Positions 18,875 through 27,591 of a DNA stretch of 64,000 bases are shown here, one piece after another (position 1 is the stretch's first letter; each line of letters opens with the position of its first letter). The stretch is from Bifidobacterium longum subsp. infantis ATCC 15697 = JCM 1222 = DSM 20088 (GTDB lineage Bacteria > Actinomycetota > Actinomycetes > Actinomycetales > Bifidobacteriaceae): the NCBI RefSeq assembly GCF_000269965.1, contig NC_017219.1:496001-560000 (forward strand), read 5' to 3'. A model generated the notes under the pieces. The model did not search any database, had not been told where the DNA came from, and saw only the letters and a list, made by a program, of their open reading frames with translations. The translations under genes and the position numbers were made by a program.

Positions 18875-19148
18875 GCACACTCCACTTCCGTTGCTCGGCC
18901 TGATGGCTTTGGGCGGTGTCGGTTGGCATGTTCGGCACTGGTTGTGCCTGCGGCGCGTGCCGGTATGCTGGTTTCGTTTTTTCTTCTTCTCGCATACCGA
19001 CTTACGTGCCGACGTGAGGCAAATGTATTCGGCGACCGTCGTTATTTTCTTGTGCTTGGCCGGGCAGCCTGACAAAAGCACCCCAATACGTTATACCTAG
19101 GGGTGGTCCAGGTGGCTGGGTGGCTCAGTAAGGACTGTTGCCAGCCGA

Positions 19149-19194
19149 ATTCTAAAACAATCTAAAACAATCTAAAAAGTTCTAAAAGAGCTTC
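19149..19194. repeat. 10-bp tandem repeat TCTAAAA-NNN (4 units)
   Basis: Four TCTAAAA words spaced exactly 10 bp (19151, 19161, 19171, 19181), ending GAGCTTC. The last 26 bp recur with few changes at 23991-24015, so the 4.8-kb AT-rich block between may be bounded by them. The 320-bp stretch 18875-19195 has no gene otherwise. Confidence 0.55.
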
Positions 19195-19195
19195 A

Positions 19196-20346
19196 TCATT
19201 CCGAGATATCCAATGTCATACGAATATATGCCGCATGTTCTCTGAGGTATTCACGAAGGTACAGGATGGCGAAATCGACTTTCCCGTATCCACGATCCTC
19301 GATTACCTGCGCCTCAATGAGGCGCGTGCGGTAGATGCTGGCGTATTTCACGTCCTGCCCATGCGTTCGGCAACGGTGGAGGTGGAAGAAGGTCCGTCAT
19401 CTTGCGCCATTGCCAGAAGATAGGTTTTATCGATGGGCGAAAGCCCATCCAGTTCCGGTCCGTGGACTGTGTCTCCCAGATGACTGAGCGCATCTTGGAC
19501 CCCGGCTTCAGCATCTTCCACTGAGACGGTAATGGCTGTGTCGTGCTTGTGATTCCGAGCGATGATTCGCCAAATATGATAGCCGACAAGCTGAATCATG
19601 AAAGGATAGCCTGCAGTTGCTTGTGTAGCGATCCGCAAGGGTTCCCCTTCTAGAATCATTCCGGTTTCCTGGAATGTGTCCGCCAACGCATGAGAGACTT
19701 CGGCCAGATCGACGTCGCTCAACCGCTCCGGTTGTGCACGTCGTAGGAAGGTCATTACGTTATCATTAAGCCATTTTGAGGACATGGAAGGCAACCCGGC
19801 AAACACAAAAGCCAGATTTCTGTCTTCACTGGTCAGATGTTGTACTGCGGTGGCGATGGCGACCATGTCTGCCCGAGTGGCGGCTTGGGCCTCGTCCATG
19901 GTCACCAGAAGACCGTTGCCATGCTTTTCCAGCTCGTCGAGCCGCAGACTCATGGTTTCGCGGAGTGTCAATGGCATTCGGTTCTTTTCATAATGGACTC
20001 CACCAAGACTGCCTCCCACGTTCATGACACTGATAGATGGTTCGAACGAGAAACTGAAATTCCCCTTTCGCGGCTGCAGCTTGTCCACTAACCGTTGCGC
20101 CATGCCGTCTGATGCGGTTTCGCTGATGGTTTGCCATCCTCGTTTTTCTGCGATTCTCCGAAATTCAGCGAGCATTACGGTTTTGCCTACGTCCCTAGCC
20201 CCGGTGATCCTCATCAAACGTCCAGGTGCGCCTGATCCGTTGTCTAGACCTTCTTCGAAGTCGGCGAGCACCATATCTCTTCCAATGAGAACGGGTGGAA
20301 GATGCCCGGCGCTGGGCTTAAACGGATTGATTCTGGTGCTGAGCAT
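19196..20346 (-). pseudogene. AAA+ family ATPase (Cdc6/STAND-like), frameshifted near its 3' end
   Basis: The main frame runs from the ATG at 20346 to a stop at 19348 (332 aa). Walker A is degenerate (ITGARDVGKTVMLAEF), Walker B-like LLVTMDEAQAA and sensor-like FVFAGLP are present. After STVAERMG the frame breaks, but in another frame the sequence continues as KYASIYRTRLIEAQVIEDRG, then GKVDFAILYLREYLREH, to a stop at 19196. That is the winged-helix end expected for this family. The intact protein would have about 380 residues; one indel near 19350-19360 explains the break. Such ATPases are common near mobile elements; the role is unknown. Confidence 0.7.
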
Positions 20347-20420
20347 GTATCCTCAATTCTCAAGAATCTCAGGGTTCATGAATTATAGCAAAGTCACATA
20401 CGAAAGAGAACGCTCATGAA

Positions 20421-21509
20421 TTGTTTGCGGTGGTGGTGGACGTGGACTATGTAGGCAAACAGCAGTTAAAGAACCTGTTGAAGCAGTTTGGGAATGGTGT
20501 GCAGCTTCGTCCGACTTATCTTGTCAGCTCCGGCAAGGGGGTACATCTTTATTATTTCTTGCAGGAGCCGGTTCAGTTGTATCGAAACCGGGAAGAAGTG
20601 CTTGCGGAGCTGAAAGAAGCTCTTATCCGGCGGCTATGGAGTGATACCAGCTCTATCCGTCCGGACAGCCCGGATATAATCGGAATTTATCAAGGTTTCC
20701 GGTGTGTGGGGAGTCAGTCGAAGCTGGGTGTAGATTTCCCAGTAAAAGCCTATAAGCTGTCAGAGAACCGTTACACGCTGGAGGATATAAAAGCCAGCAT
20801 ACCGAGCTGTAAGGTAGACCTTGCTCCGTTGTACGAGAAGCCGAGAAGAAAAAGTACCGTTACGCTGGAAGAAGCAAAGGAGCTGTACCCGGAATGGTAT
20901 GAGAAGCGGATCGTGCAAGGAGAGCCGAAGCAGAAAAGTAAGAAGCAGGGTGGTACGTGGGTATGTAACGAAGCTTTATATGAGTGGTGGAAACGGAAAA
21001 TAACCGAAGAAGTGAAAGCCGGAGGGCGTTATTTTTCTATTATGGCGTTGTGCTCTTATGGCTTAAAGTGCGGCATATCCGAGCAGAAGATACGTAGAGA
21101 CGCCTATGCGTTCCTGGATCATTTAGAGAGCCTTACTGAGGACGAGGACAACCATTTCAGCCGGGCAGATGTGAAAGACGCTCTCCGGGCATTGAAAGGG
21201 GACAGAAAAAGGCTGTCAACGATAGCAAGCCGGGAATGGATAGAGGATAACACAAAGGTTACGATACCAGCAAATAAGCGAAATTACAGAAAACAAGAGG
21301 CTCATTTATATCTTGCAAGGCGAAAAAAAGAGGATATGAAAGTTATAGGTGAAGTAGTAAAAGAGGGCAGACCAACAGCAGAGCGGACAGTCAGAGAATG
21401 GCAGGAGAGCCACCCGGCAGGAAAGAAAGCGGACTGCATCCGAGAGACAGGACTTGCAAAGCATACTGTTTATAAGTGGTGGAAAGATATAAACAATGAA
21501 AATATATAG
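20421..21509 (+). CDS. primase/replication-type protein of Firmicutes character, 5' truncated
   Basis: 362 aa. The N-terminus (FAVVVDVDYVGKQQLKNLL, then GNGVQLRPTYLVSSGKGVHLYYFL) looks like the inside of an archaeo-eukaryotic primase-like domain (DVD acidic pair, SGKGxHLYY). The C-terminus is Lys/Arg-rich and ends in a helix-turn-helix-like TGLAKHTVYKWWKDIN. Base composition and codon use are lower in GC than the flanking bifidobacterial genes and resemble clostridial conjugative elements. The true start is probably lost at the junction near 20415. The function is inferred to be mobile-element replication; it may not be translated. Confidence 0.55.
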   Translation: MFAVVVDVDYVGKQQLKNLLKQFGNGVQLRPTYLVSSGKGVHLYYFLQEPVQLYRNREEVLAELKEALIRRLWSDTSSIRPDSPDIIGIYQGFRCVGSQSKLGVDFPVKAYKLSENRYTLEDIKASIPSCKVDLAPLYEKPRRKSTVTLEEAKELYPEWYEKRIVQGEPKQKSKKQGGTWVCNEALYEWWKRKITEEVKAGGRYFSIMALCSYGLKCGISEQKIRRDAYAFLDHLESLTEDEDNHFSRADVKDALRALKGDRKRLSTIASREWIEDNTKVTIPANKRNYRKQEAHLYLARRKKEDMKVIGEVVKEGRPTAERTVREWQESHPAGKKADCIRETGLAKHTVYKWWKDINNENI

Positions 21510-21543
21510 GGAAAAAGGAGTTATTAAATAACTCTTTTTTCCC
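21509..21543. terminator. bidirectional terminator between convergent AT-rich genes
   Basis: GGGAAAAAGGAGTTATT pairs with AATAACTCTTTTTTCCC, A/T-rich on both feet. It lies between the convergent ends of the primase-like gene and the permease-like gene. Confidence 0.8.
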
Positions 21544-21549
21544 TATTGT

Positions 21550-22758
21550 CTATTGCTGAAGATTTGAGGAAAAATGAAGGAATTTTGATAAAAAAAGATA
21601 ATTCATCAAATATATTAAAGCCAAGGTTATTATTCCAATAATGATGCTAATAGGCAATATTTTTTTTATAAATAGTGTTGCAAGAGACGTTCCTAAAAGA
21701 AACGCAGATCCATATGGGATAACAATATTCAACATAAAAATTTTATTATGTTTTTTTCGTAAGGTTGATTGATTATAAATTGATTTTAGAATGTGGCTAA
21801 ATAAATACAAACATAGTATATTTAGTAAAATAAAAATAATCAAAAAACCAATGATGGAAAGTATATGATGCTTTTGTATAAATAAAAGTAATTCTATATG
21901 TTGTATTTGAAAGTTATCAATACCAACTAAAGAAAAGTCTGAAAATCCAGTTTCGTCAGATATAGACTTTATATTTTTTAAAATTTGTGATTCCTCAACA
22001 AATGGTAGTAAATCACAATTTATCATAGCAAAGTATAATAATGATTCAAATTGAAAATTAGTTTTGTCCACTTCCCAAAGAGTGGAAGGGTAAGGAATAA
22101 GCATATAAGTATTCAAAGTGATATTAGAGGTATTTTTATAATTTATAGAACAATCTGTTTCTATAAATCCGATAACTTCAAAATTAGTATTTTTACTATA
22201 ATAATTTCCGGTAATTATGTCTCCGATTTTATAAAAAGATTTATATTCAGAACCCAATAGAACAGGAATCGAGTCATCTTTATATGAAATACTATTCCAT
22301 GCAATTCCGGAATTTCCCTCAACTTTTATATTATAAAACTCATAGGCTTTTTGATTAAGTTGTAACGCTTTTATATTTATTGTAGGAGACTGACTATTAT
22401 CAATAAATTCATCAGAATTATAATAAAAGCGTTGGTCTCCATTAAAGTCATCTATATCTACAGCGATAGCCTGATTGAATGAGGTTAAAACATCGAAGTT
22501 ACTTGATGCATTTAATGTGTTATAGAAGTTTGCTAATATATTTATGTTTTGATTGTCTGTTCTAAAATTATAAAATTCATCTGGATCATAAAAATTGTCA
22601 ACCATTTTGTAAAAATCATTTTGTGATGAAAGTGTTTTAAATACACCATTGCTTTGCGGAATAGAAGCAATGAAAGGAACAAATATACCTGACAAAGTAA
22701 AATATATAGAGAAAATAATAAAAGAAAATAATGTTATAAAATATTTTTTAGTGTTCAT
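21550..22758 (-). CDS. very AT-rich membrane protein, single FtsX/MacB-like permease domain
   Basis: 402 aa, Asn/Ile/Phe/Lys-rich with strongly AT codons, unlike any neighbour. One N-terminal helix (YFITLFSFIIFSIYFTLSGI) is followed by about 260 residues outside and three C-terminal helices (about 300-325, 345-365, 368-390). This topology matches one MacB/FtsX-type permease half. No ATPase gene lies beside it; the IS30 insertion just upstream may have removed it. The function is probably peptide or antibiotic ABC transport or immunity. It appears transferred from a low-GC Gram-positive. Confidence 0.6.
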   Translation of the reverse strand: MNTKKYFITLFSFIIFSIYFTLSGIFVPFIASIPQSNGVFKTLSSQNDFYKMVDNFYDPDEFYNFRTDNQNINILANFYNTLNASSNFDVLTSFNQAIAVDIDDFNGDQRFYYNSDEFIDNSQSPTINIKALQLNQKAYEFYNIKVEGNSGIAWNSISYKDDSIPVLLGSEYKSFYKIGDIITGNYYSKNTNFEVIGFIETDCSINYKNTSNITLNTYMLIPYPSTLWEVDKTNFQFESLLYFAMINCDLLPFVEESQILKNIKSISDETGFSDFSLVGIDNFQIQHIELLLFIQKHHILSIIGFLIIFILLNILCLYLFSHILKSIYNQSTLRKKHNKIFMLNIVIPYGSAFLLGTSLATLFIKKILPISIIIGIITLALIYLMNYLFLSKFLHFSSNLQQ

Positions 22759-22831
22759 AGAAGACTCCTTAAAAAGAATATAGTAAATTTAAAAAGCTTA
22801 TCATAGGAAACATATAAAAGTCAATACCCGT

Positions 22832-23984
22832 TGTCTAAATGAAAGTGCAACACCCGTTAGATTGGAAATTGCCTAGAAAACCAGTCCGAAGGGATGTCGC
22901 ACCTATGGGAGAAGTATATTCGCACCTGTCGGAAGAGGAACGCCAGGTCATCCAGATCGAGGCAGGCAACGGCGCCAGCATACGCGGGATCGGCGCGATG
23001 CCGGGCCGCAGCCCGTCCGGCACCAGCCGGGAGATCAAGCGCAACACATGGTTCCCGTCCAACGAGAACGAGTCGTACCGCCCGTACCGGCCGAAAAGAC
23101 TGAAGACGGGGCCATGGACCGGCCGCTACCACATCGCCGGGCCCGCGCAGCGCAAGGCCGACCGCAGGAGATCCAAGCCACGAAAGCCCTACCGGCTGTC
23201 GCACGACCGCCTGTGGGCGCGGGTGGCCGAATGGCTGGGCCGCGGCTGGTCGCCGCCGCCCGTCAGCGGCAGGCTGCGCGTCCTGTGGCCGGACGATGCG
23301 CTCATGCGCGTGTGCCCGGAGACCATCTACCGATGGGTCTACTCCAGCAGGCCGCTTCGGGAACGCTGGGCGCGGTGCCTGCCGCGAGGGCACAGGCGGC
23401 GCCGCAGGCACGGCGGCAGGAGGACGTCGCGCTTCCCGATCCCCGGCCGAGCGCCCATCTCCGAACGCCCGCCGGAGGCCGACGGCAGGAGCGCGTTCGG
23501 CCATTGGGAGGCCGACAGCGTCATCGGAGTGGGATGCAACCCGCACACCGAGGTGGAGAGGAGGACCAGGTTCCTCATGGCCCGCGTCGTTCCGGACAAG
23601 ACCGCCGGCGAGAGCGTCGGGGCGCAGCCGGACATGTTCTCGCCGCTGCCGGCCGGCGCGCGCGCCGGCGTCACGCACGACAACGGCACCGAGTTCGCCC
23701 ACCACGAAAGGCTGCGCGACGGGCTGGGCATGGCCACGTACTTCGCCGACCCGTACTCCAGCCGGCGGCGGGGAAGCAACGAGAACGGGAACGGCATGAT
23801 CCGCCGGTATCTGCCCGAACGCTGCGAGATACGGATGGACATGGCAAAGGAGGTCAGGGAGATCGTCGACGAGGCCGACAACCGCCCCATGCGCGTGCTC
23901 GGCTACCGCACGCCCGCCGAGGCGTTCGCCGACGAACTGCTGGAATTACAGGACCAACAAGGGTGTTGCACTTCTAAATAGACA
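22832..23984. mobile_element. complete IS30-family insertion sequence
   Basis: Imperfect terminal inverted repeats start TGTCTA and share AAGTGCAACACCC (22843-22855 and complement 23961-23973). They enclose one transposase gene. Length about 1.15 kb, normal for IS30. It lies between the AT-rich permease gene and the truncated integrase. Confidence 0.85.
22905..23981 (+). CDS. IS30-family transposase
   Basis: About 358 aa from the ATG at 22905 (MGEVYSHLSEEERQ); an in-frame ATG lies inside the left repeat at 22839. N-terminal helix-turn-helix (ERQVIQIEAGNGASIRGIGA) precedes a DDE catalytic domain. First Asp in HWEADSVIG, second in THDNGTEFAHH, Glu in RRRGSNENGNGMIRRYLP. The family usually has SWQRGSNENxNG; RRRGSNENGNG is a small deviation. 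The C-terminus is the usual AEAFADEL-type tail. It looks intact and potentially active. Confidence 0.88.
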   Translation: MGEVYSHLSEEERQVIQIEAGNGASIRGIGAMPGRSPSGTSREIKRNTWFPSNENESYRPYRPKRLKTGPWTGRYHIAGPAQRKADRRRSKPRKPYRLSHDRLWARVAEWLGRGWSPPPVSGRLRVLWPDDALMRVCPETIYRWVYSSRPLRERWARCLPRGHRRRRRHGGRRTSRFPIPGRAPISERPPEADGRSAFGHWEADSVIGVGCNPHTEVERRTRFLMARVVPDKTAGESVGAQPDMFSPLPAGARAGVTHDNGTEFAHHERLRDGLGMATYFADPYSSRRRGSNENGNGMIRRYLPERCEIRMDMAKEVREIVDEADNRPMRVLGYRTPAEAFADELLELQDQQGCCTSK

Positions 23985-23990
23985 TCGGGC

Positions 23991-24015
23991 AATCTAAAAG
24001 GTTCTAAAAGGCTTC
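23991..24015. repeat. second copy of the TCTAAAA 10-bp repeat element
   Basis: AATCTAAAAGGTTCTAAAAG followed by GCTTC, matching 19169-19194 (AATCTAAAAAGTTCTAAAAG then AGCTTC) with about two changes. It lies 30 bp before the truncated integrase. The two copies could be att remnants or part of a shared upstream region. Confidence 0.5.
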
Positions 24016-24044
24016 GGGGCAAACCTCGCATTTCCGAAGCGCCC

Positions 24045-24749
24045 ATGCATGTCGTCGATTATGGATTCAGTAAGAGCATCATCGTATCCGCAAGGACGAA
24101 GAAGGACAGTACGGGGCCGTCGTCGGAGCGGCGGAGCAGGTTCGGCACCGTGACGCCGCGCTACGATACCGCGGGCAATCTCGTCGCCTGGCAGGTGCGC
24201 TACCCGGACCCGAAACGCCCGGGCAAGAAGGTCCAGCGGCAGTTCAAGCCGGACATGGAGCACGAGGCGCACCAGTGGCTCGAAGAGGAACGGCATCTGG
24301 TGGAACTGGACCGCAAGAACATCCAGGAATGGGTCCATCCGTCAGAACGCCGCCGCAGGAAGCGCGCGAGCCTTATCTCGTTCGAGGATTACGTGACCCG
24401 GTGGGCGGAAGGATACCGGCTGCCGAACGGCGAGAGGATAGCCGGCGGCACGCGCCGGAACCTGTATCTCGACATCGCGCACTTCATGCCGGGCTTCAAA
24501 GGCAAGCTCCTGACCGTGCGCCACTCCGTCAACAGAGGATATTCGGATCGCGGCTCGACGCGCATCGCCAGGACCAAGACCGACTCCAGCCGGCGCACCG
24601 TGCCTATCCCCGACGAGCTCGGCCACGTCAGCGAGAAGGTCGCCATCAAGCACTACCAGCGCATCGTCGCCCAGCACCGCAACCAGATCGTCAACCAACT
24701 CGCCGAAGATTTCATCAAAGCGGCTGTCGTATATGAAGAGCATAAATGA
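24045..24749 (+). pseudogene. tyrosine integrase with two internal in-frame deletions
   Basis: 234 aa, same family as the intact integrase at 30709. The arm-binding part (RFGTVTPRYDTAGNLVAWQV) and start of the core-binding domain (GYRLPNGERIAGGTRRNLYL) are present. FKGKLL then joins directly to TVRHSVNRGYSDRG, losing about 110 residues including the first catalytic Arg (GLRCGE in the intact copy). VPIPD joins to ELGHVSEKV, losing the RASHATLL segment. The LGH His and Tyr (KHYQRIV) remain. It cannot recombine DNA. Its last 104 bp recur at 26292. Confidence 0.8.
24618..24721 (+). repeat. 104-bp direct repeat, copy 1 (integrase 3' end)
   Basis: From CTCGGCCACGTCAGCGAGAA to CATCAAAGC. Copy 2 lies at 26292-26395 with only three or so differences. 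The pair brackets the 1.6-kb unit holding the secreted protein, its partner and the palindrome. Confidence 0.8.
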
Positions 24750-24889
24750 GACAACAGTGATACTGTTTAAAATACTATTAATAATCGAAATTCATTAACA
24801 AATATATGGATGCCGACGATGTGATGGGCATTTCGCGAATATTAAAATTGCCTCACTAAATTCGAAGTCTTCATAACTACTTTTGTTTT

Positions 24890-24932
24890 GAATTTGCGGT
24901 TGGTCTTCTTTTGGAAGGTCAACCGCAAATTC
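24890..24932. terminator. hairpin after integrase remnant
   Basis: GAATTTGCGGTTG pairs perfectly with CAACCGCAAATTC, with further partial pairing. It stands between the convergent integrase remnant and the membrane protein at 24993, so probably a terminator. The rest of 24750-24992 is AT-rich and shows nothing. Confidence 0.65.
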
Positions 24933-24992
24933 TAATCATATTCAATTCAATTCGATAACAGTATCTATTGCTGGTCTTTTTATAAGATTCTC

Positions 24993-25355
24993 TTATTTAT
25001 CTCCCTGTATTATCTCCTTATCTTGTAATTTATGCACGCTTGCAATACTATATAAAACAAGTGCAACTAGCGCCATAAATCGAGTCCAGTTGGTATTGCA
25101 GATGATCAGCGCGAGAAGGATAAGAGCACAATATATTGTGGATCTAATCCAACGATAGTGATGCTTGTCGTTGATTTTAAGAGACTGTATTACCACCCAA
25201 ATAAACGCACCGACTATAATTGCACCATTCAACCATAGGAGGAGTGATCTTCCTGTAGGGTCGGGGGTGTCTGAGACTGCAAAATTGCCGAACCAGCATA
25301 TGCATGCACCTGTAAACAGTGCTTCGGGTGCCATCAGCATTTTTTGCGAAAACAT
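24993..25355 (-). CDS. small membrane protein, likely immunity partner
   Basis: 120 aa with about four membrane helices and short loops (FTGACICWFGN, LLLWLNGAIIVGAFIWVVIQ, TIYCALILLALIIC, FMALVALVLYSIASV). No family recognised. It follows the secreted bacteriocin-like gene by 15 bp on the same strand, the usual position of an immunity protein. Confidence 0.6.
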   Translation of the reverse strand: MFSQKMLMAPEALFTGACICWFGNFAVSDTPDPTGRSLLLWLNGAIIVGAFIWVVIQSLKINDKHHYRWIRSTIYCALILLALIICNTNWTRFMALVALVLYSIASVHKLQDKEIIQGDK

Positions 25356-25370
25356 CTCACGATGTCCTTT

Positions 25371-26015
25371 CTACTGGACACTGACTCCGGGCGGAATGGC
25401 TATCGTTAGGCAGATTCCCTTTCCGGTGGCTACGGCACGGGTGATTTGCAGAGCGAGATTCGCAAGATATGCGGCTCCTACAGCGGAAACAAGTATGCCG
25501 GCAATTGTTCCAGCGGGTCCTCCGACCATGGTGCCCAACGCAGTCAAGGCCGCTGCCAGCGCCTCGGGTCCTATGCCGGCCGCGACAGTTACTGCGGTAG
25601 CAATGCCTATAGTGAGATCCGAGTAGGAAATATACCATCCATCGCATTTCGCCATTGCTCCGGATGGAGAAGCGGGGACTCTCGCAGGTGAAGTGTCATC
25701 GGCATGAGTGACTCCTAGAACGGCATCTTGCAAGAATGTATATTGAGATTCCGAAAAACCGTATGCATTCTTAAGTTCGCTCTCATTCAAAGTAATGGTT
25801 AACTGATTGTTTACATATTTAAAATACGGGCCAACAGATACAATTTTATTCAAAGTATCTTGTTGTTCGTTGGTCAATTCAATAGGATTGGTTTGACATG
25901 TCGTTACATCGATAGGAGGTGAATTATCCTCGGCGGCCGTTGCGGTGCCCGTGAAGGCTGACATGCACAAAAAGATTGCAATAATACTGCTCAATATGCG
26001 CCTAAAGTATTTCAT
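25371..26015 (-). CDS. secreted bacteriocin-like protein with glycine/alanine-rich hydrophobic C-terminus
   Basis: 214 aa. Signal peptide (RRILSSIIAIFLCMSAFTGT, cleavage near ATA-AED) is followed by a hydrophilic middle (ELTNEQQDTLNKIVSVGPYF, then SESQYTFLQDAVLGV). The C-terminal 75 residues are strongly hydrophobic (IGIATAVTVAAGIGPEALAA, then GTMVGGPAGTIAGILVSAVG). This layout, a cleavable pro-region followed by a membrane-active part, suggests a pore-forming bacteriocin, but I do not recognise a named family. AAAGGAG precedes the start. A 36-bp perfect palindrome lies about 100 bp upstream. Confidence 0.6.
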   Translation of the reverse strand: MKYFRRILSSIIAIFLCMSAFTGTATAAEDNSPPIDVTTCQTNPIELTNEQQDTLNKIVSVGPYFKYVNNQLTITLNESELKNAYGFSESQYTFLQDAVLGVTHADDTSPARVPASPSGAMAKCDGWYISYSDLTIGIATAVTVAAGIGPEALAAALTALGTMVGGPAGTIAGILVSAVGAAYLANLALQITRAVATGKGICLTIAIPPGVSVQ

Positions 26016-26098
26016 GATAATCTCCTTTGATTATTGTTTTAGGGAACCTTGTCCCAATTTAATTAAAGCATATAGTGCACATTCCAGGGCTCTATCAT

Positions 26099-26134
26099 TG
26101 GTGGTTTTGTCATCTGAAGATGACAAAACCACCA
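26099..26134. promoter_or_regulatory. shared palindrome, core GTCATCT-GA-AGATGAC
   Basis: Perfect 17-bp arms around GA (outer arm TGGTGGTTTT). Centre about 101 bp upstream of the secreted protein at 26015. A TATA-like -10 (CACTATATGC, reading the minus strand) lies in between, so an activator site is likely. Confidence 0.7.
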
Positions 26135-26239
26135 CAGCTTCTGTCATTTCTGGTATTGCCAATCTTCAATCGTATGCTCTCTCGGAATGCGAACAGTGCT
26201 ACATACCCAATGTCTGATATATCAGAGGAAAAGCGTGAA

Positions 26240-26405
26240 ACGACCCTGCTCGTGCTCAAGGACGGCACCCTAAGGAGATCTCATGGACAAGCTCGGCCAC
26301 GTCAGTGAGAAGGTCGCCATCAAGCACTACCAGCGCATCGTCGCCCAGCATCGCAACCAGATCGTCAACCAACTCGCCGAAGACTTCATCAAAGCAGCGA
26401 ACTAG
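26240..26405 (+). pseudogene. tyrosine integrase C-terminal fragment
   Basis: Only the last 50 codons: a decayed TLLVLKDGTL, a small deletion, then LGHVSEKVAIKHYQRIVAQH to the stop at 26403-26405. Nearly identical DNA to 24618-24721. No promoter or catalytic Arg remains. Confidence 0.8.
26292..26395 (+). repeat. 104-bp direct repeat, copy 2 (integrase 3' end)
   Basis: Matches 24618-24721 at about 97 percent by eye. Recombination between the copies would remove the bacteriocin unit. Confidence 0.8.
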
Positions 26406-26453
26406 TGTGCTCTTTTTAGGGTATCGTGTATAGATTATAGATTTCGTTTTGTG

Positions 26454-26500
26454 ACAGCGGCTTGCGGTAAACTTGTCTCAAGTTTACCGCAAGCCGCTGT
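26454..26500. terminator. 22-bp perfect hairpin after integrase fragment
   Basis: ACAGCGGCTTGCGGTAAACT and two more bases pair perfectly across a TCT loop. Similar position to the hairpin at 24890 after the other integrase remnant. It lies between convergent features, so a terminator is likely; 26501-26682 holds nothing else. Confidence 0.65.
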
Positions 26501-26682
26501 ACTCAGAATCTAAAATTAAGTACATAAAAGCTTCAATTATCCATATTAGAGTATATTTAAACTGTTTAATAAATGTCACACAATGCCAATTGTGTCGAAT
26601 TAACAGTTCGCATATATACGAATGATATATCCTTTTCGACCATTGCCTCCCAAAAGTGTTGGATTGAATAAAAGACAGATAC

Positions 26683-26796
26683 TTAATACAAATTCACTAG
26701 TGTATTCATTAGCCACGGTATGAAGAGAACGAAGAAACATCCTATAACGGAAACAATAACAATCTTCATTATCTTTTTGAAATTCTGCTTATCCAT
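26683..26796 (-). CDS. 37-residue membrane peptide, likely immunity factor
   Basis: ATG at 26796 preceded by GAGGAG at 5-bp spacing, stop TAA at 26683. N-terminus is basic (MDKQNFKKIMK), then one helix (IVIVSVIGCFFVLFIPWLM). It starts 9 bp after the stop of the halocin-like gene on the same strand. Immunity or chaperone role inferred from position only. Confidence 0.6.
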   Translation of the reverse strand: MDKQNFKKIMKIVIVSVIGCFFVLFIPWLMNTLVNLY

Positions 26797-26805
26797 GGTG
26801 ACTCC

Positions 26806-27564
26806 TCAGAGAAGACCGAAACAGGCTATAACACCACCGACGTTGGCGGCTCCCATCGCAGCAACTGCTCCAATGCAGGCAGCGCAAACAGGTGCGGCAA
26901 TAGGTTGTGCAGCACATGCAGTCGTGCAGGTACCAAGAATAATCCAGGCAACAGCCACATCGACCCCTAAAACAGCAGTCAGACAAGTGGCTGCCTCTCC
27001 CCATCCCTGAGTTTGCGGAAGACTGGCGTACTCATCTAACTTTTTTTGAATGTCTTCATTGGAGATGAAATCGAAGTCGCTGACTTGCTGATTAACCAAA
27101 TCGCCGTTCATGTAAACCTGCATTAAAAACTTATTATTATCGGTTTTTGAAAGCAACTGCTCTGCGTAGTTGCTGATGTTCCAGCTAGAGTCAAAGACGG
27201 CGGTAATATTACTCAATATAGAGTAACGAGGATCCTGGATTTGAAGAGTTATTGAACGAAAAGTTCCGTTATCGGTGTCGAACTCTAGCAATGAAGGTTC
27301 GCTCCAGTTGAGTTTGACATCTTGATAATGTGTCTTTATATGCGCTGATTTCAATAGGGCTTTCGTGTTTGTGACTAATTTTGACCTTACCTCGACATCA
27401 TGAATATCTTTTGCTTGACTTATTGTAGTTTTCGCTAATTCGCATTCAACATTGCACTGTGTTCTCGCTTCCGTTGCTGGCGAAGCGTAGGCAAAAGAAG
27501 CAAAATTAAATGACATAATAATGGTGCAAAGTGATGCAGCAACTCGTTTAGCTATAGTTTTCAT
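26806..27564 (-). CDS. secreted precursor with halocin C8-like cysteine-rich hydrophobic C-terminus
   Basis: 252 aa. Signal peptide (MKTIAKRVAASLCTIIMSFN, cleavage near AYA-SPA) precedes a pro-domain of about 165 residues. The C-terminal 65 residues are rich in Cys, Ala and Gly (GEAATCLTAVLGVDVAVAWI, CTTACAAQP, PVCAACIGAVAAMGAANVGG, IACFGLL) with seven cysteines. The large pro-region plus Cys-rich hydrophobic end resembles halocin C8-type precursors, where the N-terminal part gives immunity. Assignment is by pattern only. GGAGG precedes the start; a promoter palindrome lies at 27592-27620. Confidence 0.6.
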   Translation of the reverse strand: MKTIAKRVAASLCTIIMSFNFASFAYASPATEARTQCNVECELAKTTISQAKDIHDVEVRSKLVTNTKALLKSAHIKTHYQDVKLNWSEPSLLEFDTDNGTFRSITLQIQDPRYSILSNITAVFDSSWNISNYAEQLLSKTDNNKFLMQVYMNGDLVNQQVSDFDFISNEDIQKKLDEYASLPQTQGWGEAATCLTAVLGVDVAVAWIILGTCTTACAAQPIAAPVCAACIGAVAAMGAANVGGVIACFGLL

Positions 27565-27591
27565 TTTTCCTCCGTTAACACCTTTGTTGAC

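Noticed and set aside
17026..19081. 598-aa form of the DHA2 transporter starting at 19081
   Set aside because: The first 69 codons are Lys/Arg/Thr-rich without homology or ribosome site and precede the usual N-terminus of the family.
26099..26134. Palindrome as simple transcription terminator
   Set aside because: No T run on either side, the conserved core recurs at unrelated loci at a constant distance from starts, and this copy lies upstream, not downstream, of its gene.
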